DNA of 64,000 bases from Microlunatus elymi (GTDB lineage: Bacteria; Actinomycetota; Actinomycetes; Propionibacteriales; Propionibacteriaceae), in NCBI RefSeq assembly GCF_007362775.1, contig NZ_CP041692.1:744001-808000 (forward strand), in the 5' to 3' direction. Below the pieces are notes generated by a model. That model did no database searches. It saw only the letters and a list, made by a program, of their open reading frames with translations, and was not told the origin of the DNA. Each line of letters starts with the position of its first letter. Position 1 is the first letter of the stretch. Made by a program: the position numbers and the translations under genes. Shown here in pieces: positions 25,745 through 33,583 of this stretch.

Positions 25745-26479
25745 GTGGGGTCGCCCGTGTTTGCCGCACGCAACGTGACCGTAAGGTTTGGTCGCCTGGT
25801 GGCCCTGGACGGTATTTCCGTCACAGGGTCGCCAGGCGTGACCGTTCTGCTCGGTCCGAATGGTGCAGGAAAGAGCACGCTGGTCGCTTGCCTACTGGGT
25901 GATCAGGTTCCGGACTCGGGAGAGGTAGAGGTTCTCGGGGGCCGTCCTGCCAAACGTGGGAGCCCTCAGCGGAGGATCGGCTGGTTGCCACAAGACCCTC
26001 AGCTGCCGCAGAGGTTCAGAGTCGCGGAGATGGTTACGTATGCAGGTTGGTTGAAGGGCCTCGATTGGTCGGACGCACGAACGGCCGGCATTGCCGCGTT
26101 AGAGCGGGTCGATCTAGTAGATCGGAGCGCCAGCCTCGTCAAGGAGTTGTCTGGTGGTATGCGTCGTCGTGCCGCGATTGCTGCCGCGACCGTTCATGAG
26201 CCAGAGGTGTTGCTCCTTGATGAACCCATGGCGGGCCTTGACCCCCAACAGCGTATTGCGGTGCGCGACGTGATTGCGAGATACGCAGACACAGCGACAG
26301 TGCTCATGTGCACTCACATACTCCAGGACGTTGTCGCCGTTGCGAACCGAGTTGTGGTGGTTGATCATGGAGTAGTTCGCTTCGATGGCGCTACTGAGGC
26401 GTTTACCGCACTAAGCGGTCGGACAGGAGACCTTGAGGCGGCGTACCTCTCTTTGTTCGACGTGAGGACCTCCGCATGA
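25745..26479 (+). CDS. ABC transporter ATP-binding protein (AICE cargo)
   Basis: 244 residues from GTG 25745 with GAGGAG upstream. Walker A is GPNGAGKST (about 38-46), the Q-loop is WLPQDPQ, the signature is LSGGMRRR (about 137), Walker B is VLLLDEPMAGLD and the H-loop is CTHIL. It has the size of CcmA/NatA-type single ATPase subunits that pair with separate permeases. The two membrane genes after it are the likely partners; the next start overlaps its stop. Confidence 0.92.
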   Translation: MGSPVFAARNVTVRFGRLVALDGISVTGSPGVTVLLGPNGAGKSTLVACLLGDQVPDSGEVEVLGGRPAKRGSPQRRIGWLPQDPQLPQRFRVAEMVTYAGWLKGLDWSDARTAGIAALERVDLVDRSASLVKELSGGMRRRAAIAAATVHEPEVLLLDEPMAGLDPQQRIAVRDVIARYADTATVLMCTHILQDVVAVANRVVVVDHGVVRFDGATEAFTALSGRTGDLEAAYLSLFDVRTSA

Positions 26480-27714
26480 GATCTGGTGTCGGAGCCGTGA
26501 GTTTTGCGGCTCGACTGTCATCTGCGCGTTTTCTTGTTCCGTTCGCTCTTGTTGCCGGGATATTCCAATCCTTCCAGCAAGGATGGTCTGCGGGCGAGTG
26601 GGATGATGCGCTACGGATGGCGGCAAACCACAGTCTTGCTATTGATATAGCGGCGTCCGCAGCGGCTGTGTTTGACGCGAGCCGATTTCGCCGCAAGTTT
26701 CCCGGTGGTAGGACAAGTGTCAGACAACTGGGGTCTCCGTTAATCGGCTTGGGAGGGTCAGCGTTGTGGGGTGTAGCTGCGGTGATTTTCCTGAGTTTGA
26801 TGGCGTTGGTCGGCACGGGCGCTGTCTCACAGTGGAGGACGCCGCATCTCGGGCTTACCCTGGTTGCTGCGGCTTTTGTCGTCGAAGTGGCCGCGCTTGG
26901 GTGGATGCTAGGTACATTTCTTCCCTTTTATGCATGCATTCCGCTCTTGGTGCTGGGTGTCTGGCTGGGCAATGCGTTTCTCGCAACCGCTACCGGGCAT
27001 TACCCTGCTCTGCTTTCGGGTCTTGATGATGGCATATTTCCGGCTGGACTTGCGCCGGTTCGTGGAGTGCTGATCGGGCAGTTCTTGTTATTCATCGGGC
27101 TGGGGGCTGCTCTATTTGTCGCTGCCCAGCTGCGGGACTTGTCGGCCCGACTTCGGGTCGCGACCTCTGTGTTGTGTGTAGCGTTACTGATGGCGGGATC
27201 GGCACTCGTCCTCAGCTTCGGTCCGTCACGCTCGGCGATCGTGAATTCGGCCGGTGGCCCTCGGGTTTGCCTGAAAAGAGGCATCCTGGTGTGTAGTTGG
27301 CCAGACCACGCCAACGCTGGGGTTTTAGCTGCACGTGTGGCGAGTCCGATGTGGACGCCCCTAATCGTTGCGGGTGCTAACGCTCCGGCCGGCCTGGTAG
27401 ACACCGGTCTCAGCGCGCCAGATACTTGGGCGCGCGCCAGCCTGTGGAATACCGACCCTGCCAGCATCAACGTCACTATCGCAGAGGCGACGTTGGTGTG
27501 GGAGTGGTGCCCCCACATCGGATCAACGCAGACACTGGCGGATTGGCCCCAGCCGGTCGCAGACCGTCTGACGTGGCTCGAGGCGCGTGTCGTAAAGACA
27601 TCGTCAACTGCCTATAGCGCTTCTTCGAGAGCCATACTCCAAGCGCCGGAAAACGAGCAGGTCAGATGGGTCCTTCGACAGCCCGCAGGGGTACGGTGTC
27701 TCGTTCAGGAGTAG
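26476..27714 (+). CDS. Multi-spanning membrane protein, probable ABC permease (AICE cargo)
   Basis: 412 residues, coupled to the ATPase gene by an ATGA overlap. About six hydrophobic segments occupy residues 10-255 (for example LWGVAAVIFLSLMALVGTGAV and FLLFIGLGAALFVAAQLRD). The last 140 residues are soluble, with Cys at two positions (GPRVCLKRGILVC, and CPHIG), and are probably extracytoplasmic. It has no close match I recognise. The arrangement fits an ABC-2-type permease of a peptide or small-molecule exporter. Confidence 0.75.
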   Translation: MRSGVGAVSFAARLSSARFLVPFALVAGIFQSFQQGWSAGEWDDALRMAANHSLAIDIAASAAAVFDASRFRRKFPGGRTSVRQLGSPLIGLGGSALWGVAAVIFLSLMALVGTGAVSQWRTPHLGLTLVAAAFVVEVAALGWMLGTFLPFYACIPLLVLGVWLGNAFLATATGHYPALLSGLDDGIFPAGLAPVRGVLIGQFLLFIGLGAALFVAAQLRDLSARLRVATSVLCVALLMAGSALVLSFGPSRSAIVNSAGGPRVCLKRGILVCSWPDHANAGVLAARVASPMWTPLIVAGANAPAGLVDTGLSAPDTWARASLWNTDPASINVTIAEATLVWEWCPHIGSTQTLADWPQPVADRLTWLEARVVKTSSTAYSASSRAILQAPENEQVRWVLRQPAGVRCLVQE

Positions 27715-28328
27715 CGTTCCTGCACGCTCATCGAGTCCCAGCGTTTCTGGCCGTCGCCATATCGACAGGCTTTGTGGGGATCGGAATCGCACGTATTCCG
27801 CTGCCAAGTGCGAGCGATGCGCTCGATGGAAGCTATGTCCACGCGGTTGGCTATTTCATTGAGCCATTGCTAACGGTTCCGATCCTGGGGCTGGCGCTGA
27901 TCGGAGATGTCGCTCAGTTAGAGCATCATGGAGCTCGTCAACTCGTTCCACAGCGGATCTTGCTCATCGTGATACTCACGGTTGTCCCGATCGCGTGTAT
28001 GTTGCCGTCGGCCGCCACTCGTCCTGCGCCGCAGCCGGTACAGGTCATGATCGAGAATGTCCTCTTCATCACAGGCGAAGCGTGCGCGTTGGCTACGGCG
28101 CTACCGGCGAGTTGGCTGTGGGCACCGATCACAGCCGTCGCACTGATCGGTCTCATGGGCCCAGATGAAGGGCTTGTCCCGATCCTGACCGGCGTGAACC
28201 GCACCGCCTCTGCTGCGGACATCGTTGCTGCTGGTGTTGTGTTTCTGGCTGGTGGAGCACTGTATCTCGTGGTTCGGCCGAGACCGCGCTTGGAACGGCT
28301 TGTTGAACGTATCCGAGCAGCGCATTAG
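27696..28328 (+). CDS. Membrane protein of the AICE ABC module
   Basis: About 210 residues from GTG 27696, preceded by GCAGGGG; this gives a 19-base overlap with the previous gene, while the longer frame would overlap 49 bases. Six hydrophobic segments run through nearly the whole length, ending with a basic tail (RPRPRLERLVERIRAAH). It is probably a second permease or an associated immunity-type membrane protein. Not recognised by family. Confidence 0.7.
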   Translation: MSRSGVAFLHAHRVPAFLAVAISTGFVGIGIARIPLPSASDALDGSYVHAVGYFIEPLLTVPILGLALIGDVAQLEHHGARQLVPQRILLIVILTVVPIACMLPSAATRPAPQPVQVMIENVLFITGEACALATALPASWLWAPITAVALIGLMGPDEGLVPILTGVNRTASAADIVAAGVVFLAGGALYLVVRPRPRLERLVERIRAAH

Positions 28329-28737
28329 CCTTACGAAACGCTTCGAGTGACCGCCCGGCGGGAAGGGCGAATCTCTGCGCGATGGTCAGTACCCCTCAGT
28401 CCCAACAAGTCGATCCTGTGTCTCTGCGGAGATCGCCACAGCGCAGCCGTCGTGCCGACGGATCGTGGAGTCAGGTGATGGAGGACTGCTGGGCGGATCC
28501 GTGCTGTGGCGATTGGTGATGCCGTTGTCGGTGGCGGTCTAGTATCGCATGACGAGTGACCTGGGGCTATGACCAGGTAGGCGCCCGCTGGACGGATGGT
28601 TACGACACAGGTAGGGGTGAGGGCGAGCCTGCCGAACGTGCGCGGACCTTAGTCGGTTTTCGGCGACGCGATCCGTGGCAAGGAGCAGATCAACGCACGG
28701 TGTCAACTGCTCCGATCCGAGCCCCGCGAGACGATTT
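28329..28737. other. AICE gap without a gene
   Basis: No open frame here has a ribosome site or a recognisable product. One small hairpin, ACCTGG (28559-28564) with CCAGGT (28573-28578), is seen. It separates the plus-strand ABC module from the minus-strand PP2C/HTH pair, so both units end here convergently. Confidence 0.5.
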
Positions 28738-29535
28738 CTAGCGGCGCAGCCGTCGGACGTACGCAATGGTTGCGTCGTCATGTACCTTCGATCGTCTCCA
28801 CCGTTCGCCGTTCGGATCGGAGTCCTCCGCTTGGCGTACGGCTCTGAGAACCGAGGCGGGTCCCTGGGCGCCCAATTGATCCATGAGCTGCGGCCATTCG
28901 GTCTGGTGGAAAAGATCTACGAGTCTGGTTGCGCCGTCGCTAAGTAGCGCTGCCTCGGTAACGGTTTCGGCCGGCCAGGCGAGGATCAGGCTCTGGGAGG
29001 CCGCGTCCGGCAGAGTTCCGGCAGTCCAGAAGCCGCCGGGGCGATTGCGGTATCCGCTCATGGCGTCGCCGCGTGCAGGCGGTCGCCCACCGGCGGTCAG
29101 TTGTGTCTTTAGCTGCTGCAGACGATTGTCAGTTATCGCAATCACGTCACCGGACGTCTTCTTGATCACCAAGGTGGAGTCTGCGAGGACGAGTCCTTCG
29201 ATGACGTCGTTTGAGGTGCGCAAGATGACGACCGTGGCTGATGGGGCGTTGGGGTTGGTGAGGTCGCATCGATCTTCGTGGAGTACGCGGACGTCGGTGA
29301 TGGCTCGCTCTAGTGAGGAGACGAGCGAGTTGGAGGACTGCCTAGCGTGGCGGAGGATCGCGGGACCGAGGCGATTAACGAACCACTCGACGCTGTGGAT
29401 GCACCCGGTCGGTAGGTGCTTGGGGATGCCTGCGCCGTCGAGTACGACAATGACATTGGCCTCGTGTCCCGCCCAATCCTCGTTTGCGCGCTCAGCGGAC
29501 CCGGGCCAGCTTTCGATCTGGACGTGCAGGCTCAT
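28738..29535 (-). CDS. PP2C-like phosphatase-fold protein (AICE cargo)
   Basis: 265 residues. It shows PP2C landmarks: NEDWAGHE near residue 19, VIVVLDGAG near 30, LLSDGATRLVD near 197 and KVHDDATIAYVRR at the end. The Asp residues at these points would hold the metals. Overall similarity to classical PP2C is low and the motif sites are spaced for a small, divergent member. Its start lies 4 bases after the stop of the HTH gene, so the two act together. A regulatory or defence role is possible. Confidence 0.75.
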   Translation of the reverse strand: MSLHVQIESWPGSAERANEDWAGHEANVIVVLDGAGIPKHLPTGCIHSVEWFVNRLGPAILRHARQSSNSLVSSLERAITDVRVLHEDRCDLTNPNAPSATVVILRTSNDVIEGLVLADSTLVIKKTSGDVIAITDNRLQQLKTQLTAGGRPPARGDAMSGYRNRPGGFWTAGTLPDAASQSLILAWPAETVTEAALLSDGATRLVDLFHQTEWPQLMDQLGAQGPASVLRAVRQAEDSDPNGERWRRSKVHDDATIAYVRRLRR

Positions 29536-29539
29536 GAGG

Positions 29540-30373
29540 TCACGGCCAAACCCGGATGCCGGATATGCGCTCTGCTTCCCGGATGGTTAGTCCGTCGAAC
29601 GCTGTTTCGATCACTGTGGAGAGATTCGCGTCCATCTTGCTCCGCTGGTACAGCTCGGACAGGTGATTGATCACATAGGTGATGGCACCGAGTGATCCGA
29701 TCGCGTGAACACCGGCGACGAGAAGCCGTCGGCTGTCGTCTGTGGTGCGCACGGACAAGTACGCAACGTCTCGATGGGTCTCGGGATCGTTGTCCAAGGG
29801 CGACTCGTAGGTTCGTTCGGTCGGAGTCTCGCGGATGCTCCAGCGGCCGTCGCGGTCGGGTGCGAACGTGAAGTGCGGGTCCGCGGCGATGAGCTCTGCG
29901 GCCTCTGCCGACGACTTGGGTCCGCAGATGATGACGGCATCGCCGTCGAAGTCGAGTTCGCCGCTGGCTGGGATCTCGTAGTGCTCCACGTCAAGCGAGA
30001 GTTTGCGGAGAGCTTCGGTGATCGCCTCGGCGGACCGAGTGTCCTCGGCAGCGATCATGCCGAGGTCGCGGTCCGGGACCGGGCGTATTGGGACTGCCAC
30101 GGTGACGGGGCCCATCCCGAACAGGGCGCGCTCGACGGGAGGTGCGGATTGCCGGATCTGGGTGATCCGGCCCTTGGAAAGCCCTAGCTCTTTGGCCACT
30201 TGGGTGAAGGTCAGTCCGCGTGTCGTTGCTGCTTCCTCGATAGCTTCGCGCCGGAGCCGAGCCAGTTCGAGGGACTGCTGCTGGTACTCGTTGATGAGCG
30301 CTGACGCCTGACGTGCCCGGAGGATCGGGTCCGGCTCGTCGCGGATGGCGGTCAGTTCACTCTTGCTCGACAC
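29540..30373 (-). CDS. HTH protein with Rossmann-like sensor domain (AICE cargo)
   Basis: 277 residues. A helical N-terminus carries a sigma-region-4-like helix-turn-helix at about 52-72 (LTFTQVAKELGLSKGRITQIR). The C-terminal domain has an alternating alpha/beta pattern with GDAVIICGPKSSAEAAELI near 145 and RLLVAGVHAIGSLGAITYVI near 220. That architecture recurs in streptomycete genomes beside PP2C-like proteins, with no proven function. It is divergent from the transfer/replication operon and may regulate it through the repeats at 30381-30480. Confidence 0.75.
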   Translation of the reverse strand: MSSKSELTAIRDEPDPILRARQASALINEYQQQSLELARLRREAIEEAATTRGLTFTQVAKELGLSKGRITQIRQSAPPVERALFGMGPVTVAVPIRPVPDRDLGMIAAEDTRSAEAITEALRKLSLDVEHYEIPASGELDFDGDAVIICGPKSSAEAAELIAADPHFTFAPDRDGRWSIRETPTERTYESPLDNDPETHRDVAYLSVRTTDDSRRLLVAGVHAIGSLGAITYVINHLSELYQRSKMDANLSTVIETAFDGLTIREAERISGIRVWP

Positions 30374-30380
30374 AGCGCGA

Positions 30381-30480
30381 GTTTAGAACCTCTTGACAGC
30401 GGCGATGATGCCGGTTAACGTGTTTATACCCCTAAACCAATCGAGGGCGGTTGTCGCATCAGCGGTTTAGACCCCCTCGA
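30381..30480. promoter_or_regulatory. Promoter of the AICE core operon with three operator-like repeats
   Basis: TTGACA (30393-30398), a 17-base spacer and TAACGT (30416-30421) form a promoter reading into the Pra-like gene. Repeats of the type GTTTAKAMCC start at 30381, 30422 and 30465, with an inverted half at 30432-30438. Their regular spacing over a divergent promoter region suggests binding of the adjacent HTH protein or the Pra-like activator. Confidence 0.6.
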
Positions 30481-30498
30481 CGACGAGAGGAAGCAGTC

Positions 30499-30921
30499 AT
30501 GCCAGTTCAGGGACCGTTTCGTGTGGAGTGTGCCGAGGTCTTCCCGCATGGGGTAGGGATCGTCGGTGACGTGGCTCCGATGGCCGATTTCGATCGGTCG
30601 TCTCGGGAGAACCGGGTGCAGGCCACGGATAAGGACAGTGGTTTGCCGGTGTGGGTGGTGGATGTGATGGATTTCGATCCGGAGGCGCGGGAGCGGACGT
30701 TCCGGGTGAAGGTGGCAGCGCAGGTGCAGCCGGTTCCTCCGGCGGCGGTGTCAGGTGTGCCGGTACGGCCGGTGCATTTGGAGGGTTTGACGGTGACGCC
30801 GTATGTGAAGGAGGTCGGCACCTTTCATCGGATCGCGTATTCGTTCAAGGCGACCGGCTTCTCCGAGCCGCGGCAGGGCCGCAGTGGTGCTGCCGGTAGT
30901 TCGTCGTCGAAGGCGGCGTGA
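30499..30921 (+). CDS. Pra-like AICE activator protein
   Basis: 140 residues from ATG 30499 with GAGAGGAAG upstream. The pattern (CAEVFPHGVGIVGDVAPMADFD, VQATDKDSGLPVWVVDVMDFDPEARER, LTVTPYVKE) matches a family annotated in AICEs as plasmid replication, integration and excision activator. It is the first gene of the plus-strand core operon, as expected for such a regulator. I recall the family assignment by pattern, so the name is moderately secure. Confidence 0.65.
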   Translation: MPVQGPFRVECAEVFPHGVGIVGDVAPMADFDRSSRENRVQATDKDSGLPVWVVDVMDFDPEARERTFRVKVAAQVQPVPPAAVSGVPVRPVHLEGLTVTPYVKEVGTFHRIAYSFKATGFSEPRQGRSGAAGSSSSKAA

Positions 30922-30924
30922 GCG

Positions 30925-31365
30925 ATGTCGGGCAACGAGGTTGCTGGTCTGCGGGCGTGGGCGCGTGGTGATTACGGGTGCGAGGCGGCGGTCGAGTTGC
31001 TGGTCCGGGGCTTCGGTGGCCGGTTCGCCGCGGCCGGCTGGCCGTGGCTTCGGACCGATGAGTCGTCCGGGTCGTGGTGGGTTAATCCCGACGCGATCAC
31101 GGCTGAGGCGGGTGTGTTGTCGTCGGGCGAACAGGCGTTCTTGATCTTGGTCGCCGCGCTCGGTGGCGGTCCGGCCGTGGCGGATCTCGGCGGTGTGCTG
31201 GCTCGGCTGGATCGCGAACATCTGGGCTTGGTGCTGGCCGGGTTCGCCCATGCGGGTGGGTCGCATGAGCACACGGTGATCGGCTGGACCGATGCGGGTG
31301 TCCGGTTCGACCGGCCCGGCCCGCTGCTGGACTGGCCCGACCTCGACTTCCCGGCGGTGGCGTGA
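30925..31365 (+). CDS. Conserved AICE protein of unknown function
   Basis: 146 residues, Trp-rich in places (WPWLRTDESSGSWWVN), with a helical middle and a C-terminal segment GWTDAGVRFDRPGPLLDW. It sits 3 bases after the Pra-like gene and overlaps the WhiB-like gene (ATGA). No family is recognised. The operon position suggests a role in element maintenance or transfer. Confidence 0.7.
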   Translation: MSGNEVAGLRAWARGDYGCEAAVELLVRGFGGRFAAAGWPWLRTDESSGSWWVNPDAITAEAGVLSSGEQAFLILVAALGGGPAVADLGGVLARLDREHLGLVLAGFAHAGGSHEHTVIGWTDAGVRFDRPGPLLDWPDLDFPAVA

Positions 31366-32126
31366 TGACCGGGCAGGCGGAACCGGCCCCGTCCGAGGCG
31401 GTGGTGGTGGGCCGGCCGGCGTGGGCGGTGGCTGCGGATCGGGATGAGATCGCGGATTTGGTGCCGTCGTGTGCTCGGACGACGCCGGATGTGTGGTTTT
31501 CCACGTCGGCGCCGGATGTGCGGCTGTGCGCCCGGATCTGTGCGGGGTGTCCGTTGCGGTCGGCGTGTCTGGCCGGTGCGCTGGTGCGGGATGAGGAGGC
31601 CGGGATCTGGGGTGGTGTCCGGTTCACTCCGGCGTGGGATGTCGGTGAGGTGGTGGAGCACCGGCACGGCTACGTGTTGGACGGTCGGAGTTCGGCTGGT
31701 ACGGGGGTGGGTCGGGGCGCGTCGGATCTGGTTCAGGCGCGGGCTCGGTTGCGACGGTTGCTGTATCAGGGCCGGCGTCGCCGGTTCGTGACCCGGCTGG
31801 TGCATCGGGTGGGTAAGCCGGTGCGGATGGTGCCGGGTGGCTGGTGGGTTGGCCCGTGGATCGACCCGGACCGGGAGCGTGGCATGGCGCGGATGCGGGA
31901 GTTGCTGCCGGCGATGTTGGCTGGGCGGCCGGTGCAGCGGTGGCCGTGGGAGTTGCGCCTGTTGTTCGAGTTCCCCGAGTGTGCGATCCCCGAGCCGCGG
32001 CGGGTGAAGCGGTGGTCCTCGATGGATGAGCTGGACCCGGGTGTTGATCATGAACGCGAGTCGGGCCGGTCGGTGTTGGCGGTGCCGCACGGCCGGCGGG
32101 CTGGCGGCTGGTCGGAGGCGGCATGA
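31362..32126 (+). CDS. WhiB-like iron-sulfur regulator with C-terminal extension (AICE)
   Basis: 254 residues. Residues 36-90 form a WhiB domain: a first Cys (PSCARTTPD), then C-A-R-I-C-A-G-C at about 56-63 and a Cys five residues on (RSACLAG), giving the four cluster ligands, followed by G-I-W-G-G. The remaining 160 residues are Arg-rich, basic and unlike other WhiB proteins, so may bind DNA or partner proteins. Coupled on both sides by ATGA-type overlaps. Presence in the core operon implies redox or nitric-oxide input into element control, which is inferred. Confidence 0.8.
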   Translation: MMTGQAEPAPSEAVVVGRPAWAVAADRDEIADLVPSCARTTPDVWFSTSAPDVRLCARICAGCPLRSACLAGALVRDEEAGIWGGVRFTPAWDVGEVVEHRHGYVLDGRSSAGTGVGRGASDLVQARARLRRLLYQGRRRRFVTRLVHRVGKPVRMVPGGWWVGPWIDPDRERGMARMRELLPAMLAGRPVQRWPWELRLLFEFPECAIPEPRRVKRWSSMDELDPGVDHERESGRSVLAVPHGRRAGGWSEAA

Positions 32127-33583
32127 TCATGTCGATCCTGATCATGGTGCGCCGGGTTGTCCGGGCCGTCGGCTGGGAGTGTTGGTGGTGGCTGTCCGGT
32201 GGAGGCCGGCTGCTGCGCCGGCATCCGGTTCGGTCGGTGGCTTGGCTGCTGGCCGTGCTGGTCGGAGTGGTCGCGGATGCGCGGCTGTTGTTGATCATGG
32301 TTGTGGTGCCGGTGGCGCTGGTCGGGTTGTGGGCTCGGCTGCTGCCGGGGTCGTATCGGCGACTGGCTGCTGATCGGCTGTATCGGGCTTGGCTGCGGCG
32401 GTGGGTGCGGCGGTCGTGGCCGTCGTTGATGGAGTCGTGCGGCCTGGCCCGCCGCGCACCAGCGACGTCCCGCCGGCCTGGGCCGACGAGTGCGGCAGAG
32501 CGGCTGGTGGTGCCGCGGCTGGCGTCGTGCCGGTGGCGGCAGGGACGCCTCGTCATGGTTCCTGGGTTGGTGTCGGGGCAGACCGTGGCCGATGTCGAGG
32601 ACGCGGCCGAGCGTCTGCGGACCAGTGTCGGCGCGGTTCGGCTGCGGGTGATCCCCGACAATGCGCGGACGTCGTGTCAGATCGTGGCCGGCTTCGAGGA
32701 TCCACTCGCTCAGATGTTCACTGCCTCGCTACCGGATCCGGCCGTCCCCGCGGGGTCGGCTGGTCTGTCGGTGGTGTTGGGCCGGACCGAGGACGGCGAG
32801 CCGTGGCGGGTCGACCTGGGCGTTTCCTGCCTGACGGCCGGCTGTTCGGGTGCGGGCAAGGGCTCGGTGATGTGGTCCCTGGTGCTCGGCCTGGCCCCGG
32901 CGGTTCGGGCCGGCCTGGTCGAGGTGCATGGGATCGACTTGAAGGGCGGCATGGAACTGGGCCTCGGCCGACCCCTGTTCACCCGCTACGCCGACGACCC
33001 ACAGCGGGCGGTGATCTTGCTCGAAGAAGCCGTCCGAGACTGCGAGAACAGGGCCCGCAGGATGGCCGGCACATCACGGCAGCATGTCGCGAGCGTGGGG
33101 GAGCCGTGGGTGGTGGTGATCATCGACGAGCTGGCCTCGCTGGTGGCCTACCTGCCCGACCGGGACCTGGTGCGCAGGGCTGAAGTGGCGTTGGCCCGGC
33201 TGTGTTCGATCGGCCGCGCACCGGGGTTCGTGGTGTTCGGATTCCTGCAAGATCCGCGCAAGGAAACCTTGAAAGCCCGGCACCTGTTCGGCCAGACCAT
33301 TGCCCTGCGACTCCGTGAACGGGAAGAAGTCGCCATGGCCCTCGGCGACGGTGCCATCAGTGCTGGGGCGGCGTGTCATCACATCCCGCGGGATCTGCCC
33401 GGTGTCGGCTTCGTCATCGACGACACCGGTCGCCTGACAAGGGTGCGGGCCGGGTTCGTGCCGGATCGGATGATCATCGAGACCGCGCACCGGTTCGCCG
33501 CACCGCATCCGCGGCCGATCGAGGTCCCCGACGAGCCGGAGCAACAGTCGAAGAGCCGGTCGCGGTCGCGGAGTGCGGCATGA
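32123..33583 (+). CDS. FtsK/SpoIIIE-type DNA translocase (TraB-like)
   Basis: 486 residues. Two N-terminal transmembrane helices (about 35-70) anchor it. Walker A is a slightly unusual AGCSGAGKGS (about 240) and Walker B is VVVIIDELASL (about 335), followed by the R-A-P-G-F arginine region (GRAPGFVVFGFLQDPRKE). This is the single transfer protein of AICEs, a hexameric pump moving double-stranded DNA between mycelial cells. It ends with a Ser/Arg-rich tail. It overlaps the next gene by 4 bases. Confidence 0.9.
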   Translation: MIMSILIMVRRVVRAVGWECWWWLSGGGRLLRRHPVRSVAWLLAVLVGVVADARLLLIMVVVPVALVGLWARLLPGSYRRLAADRLYRAWLRRWVRRSWPSLMESCGLARRAPATSRRPGPTSAAERLVVPRLASCRWRQGRLVMVPGLVSGQTVADVEDAAERLRTSVGAVRLRVIPDNARTSCQIVAGFEDPLAQMFTASLPDPAVPAGSAGLSVVLGRTEDGEPWRVDLGVSCLTAGCSGAGKGSVMWSLVLGLAPAVRAGLVEVHGIDLKGGMELGLGRPLFTRYADDPQRAVILLEEAVRDCENRARRMAGTSRQHVASVGEPWVVVIIDELASLVAYLPDRDLVRRAEVALARLCSIGRAPGFVVFGFLQDPRKETLKARHLFGQTIALRLREREEVAMALGDGAISAGAACHHIPRDLPGVGFVIDDTGRLTRVRAGFVPDRMIIETAHRFAAPHPRPIEVPDEPEQQSKSRSRSRSAA

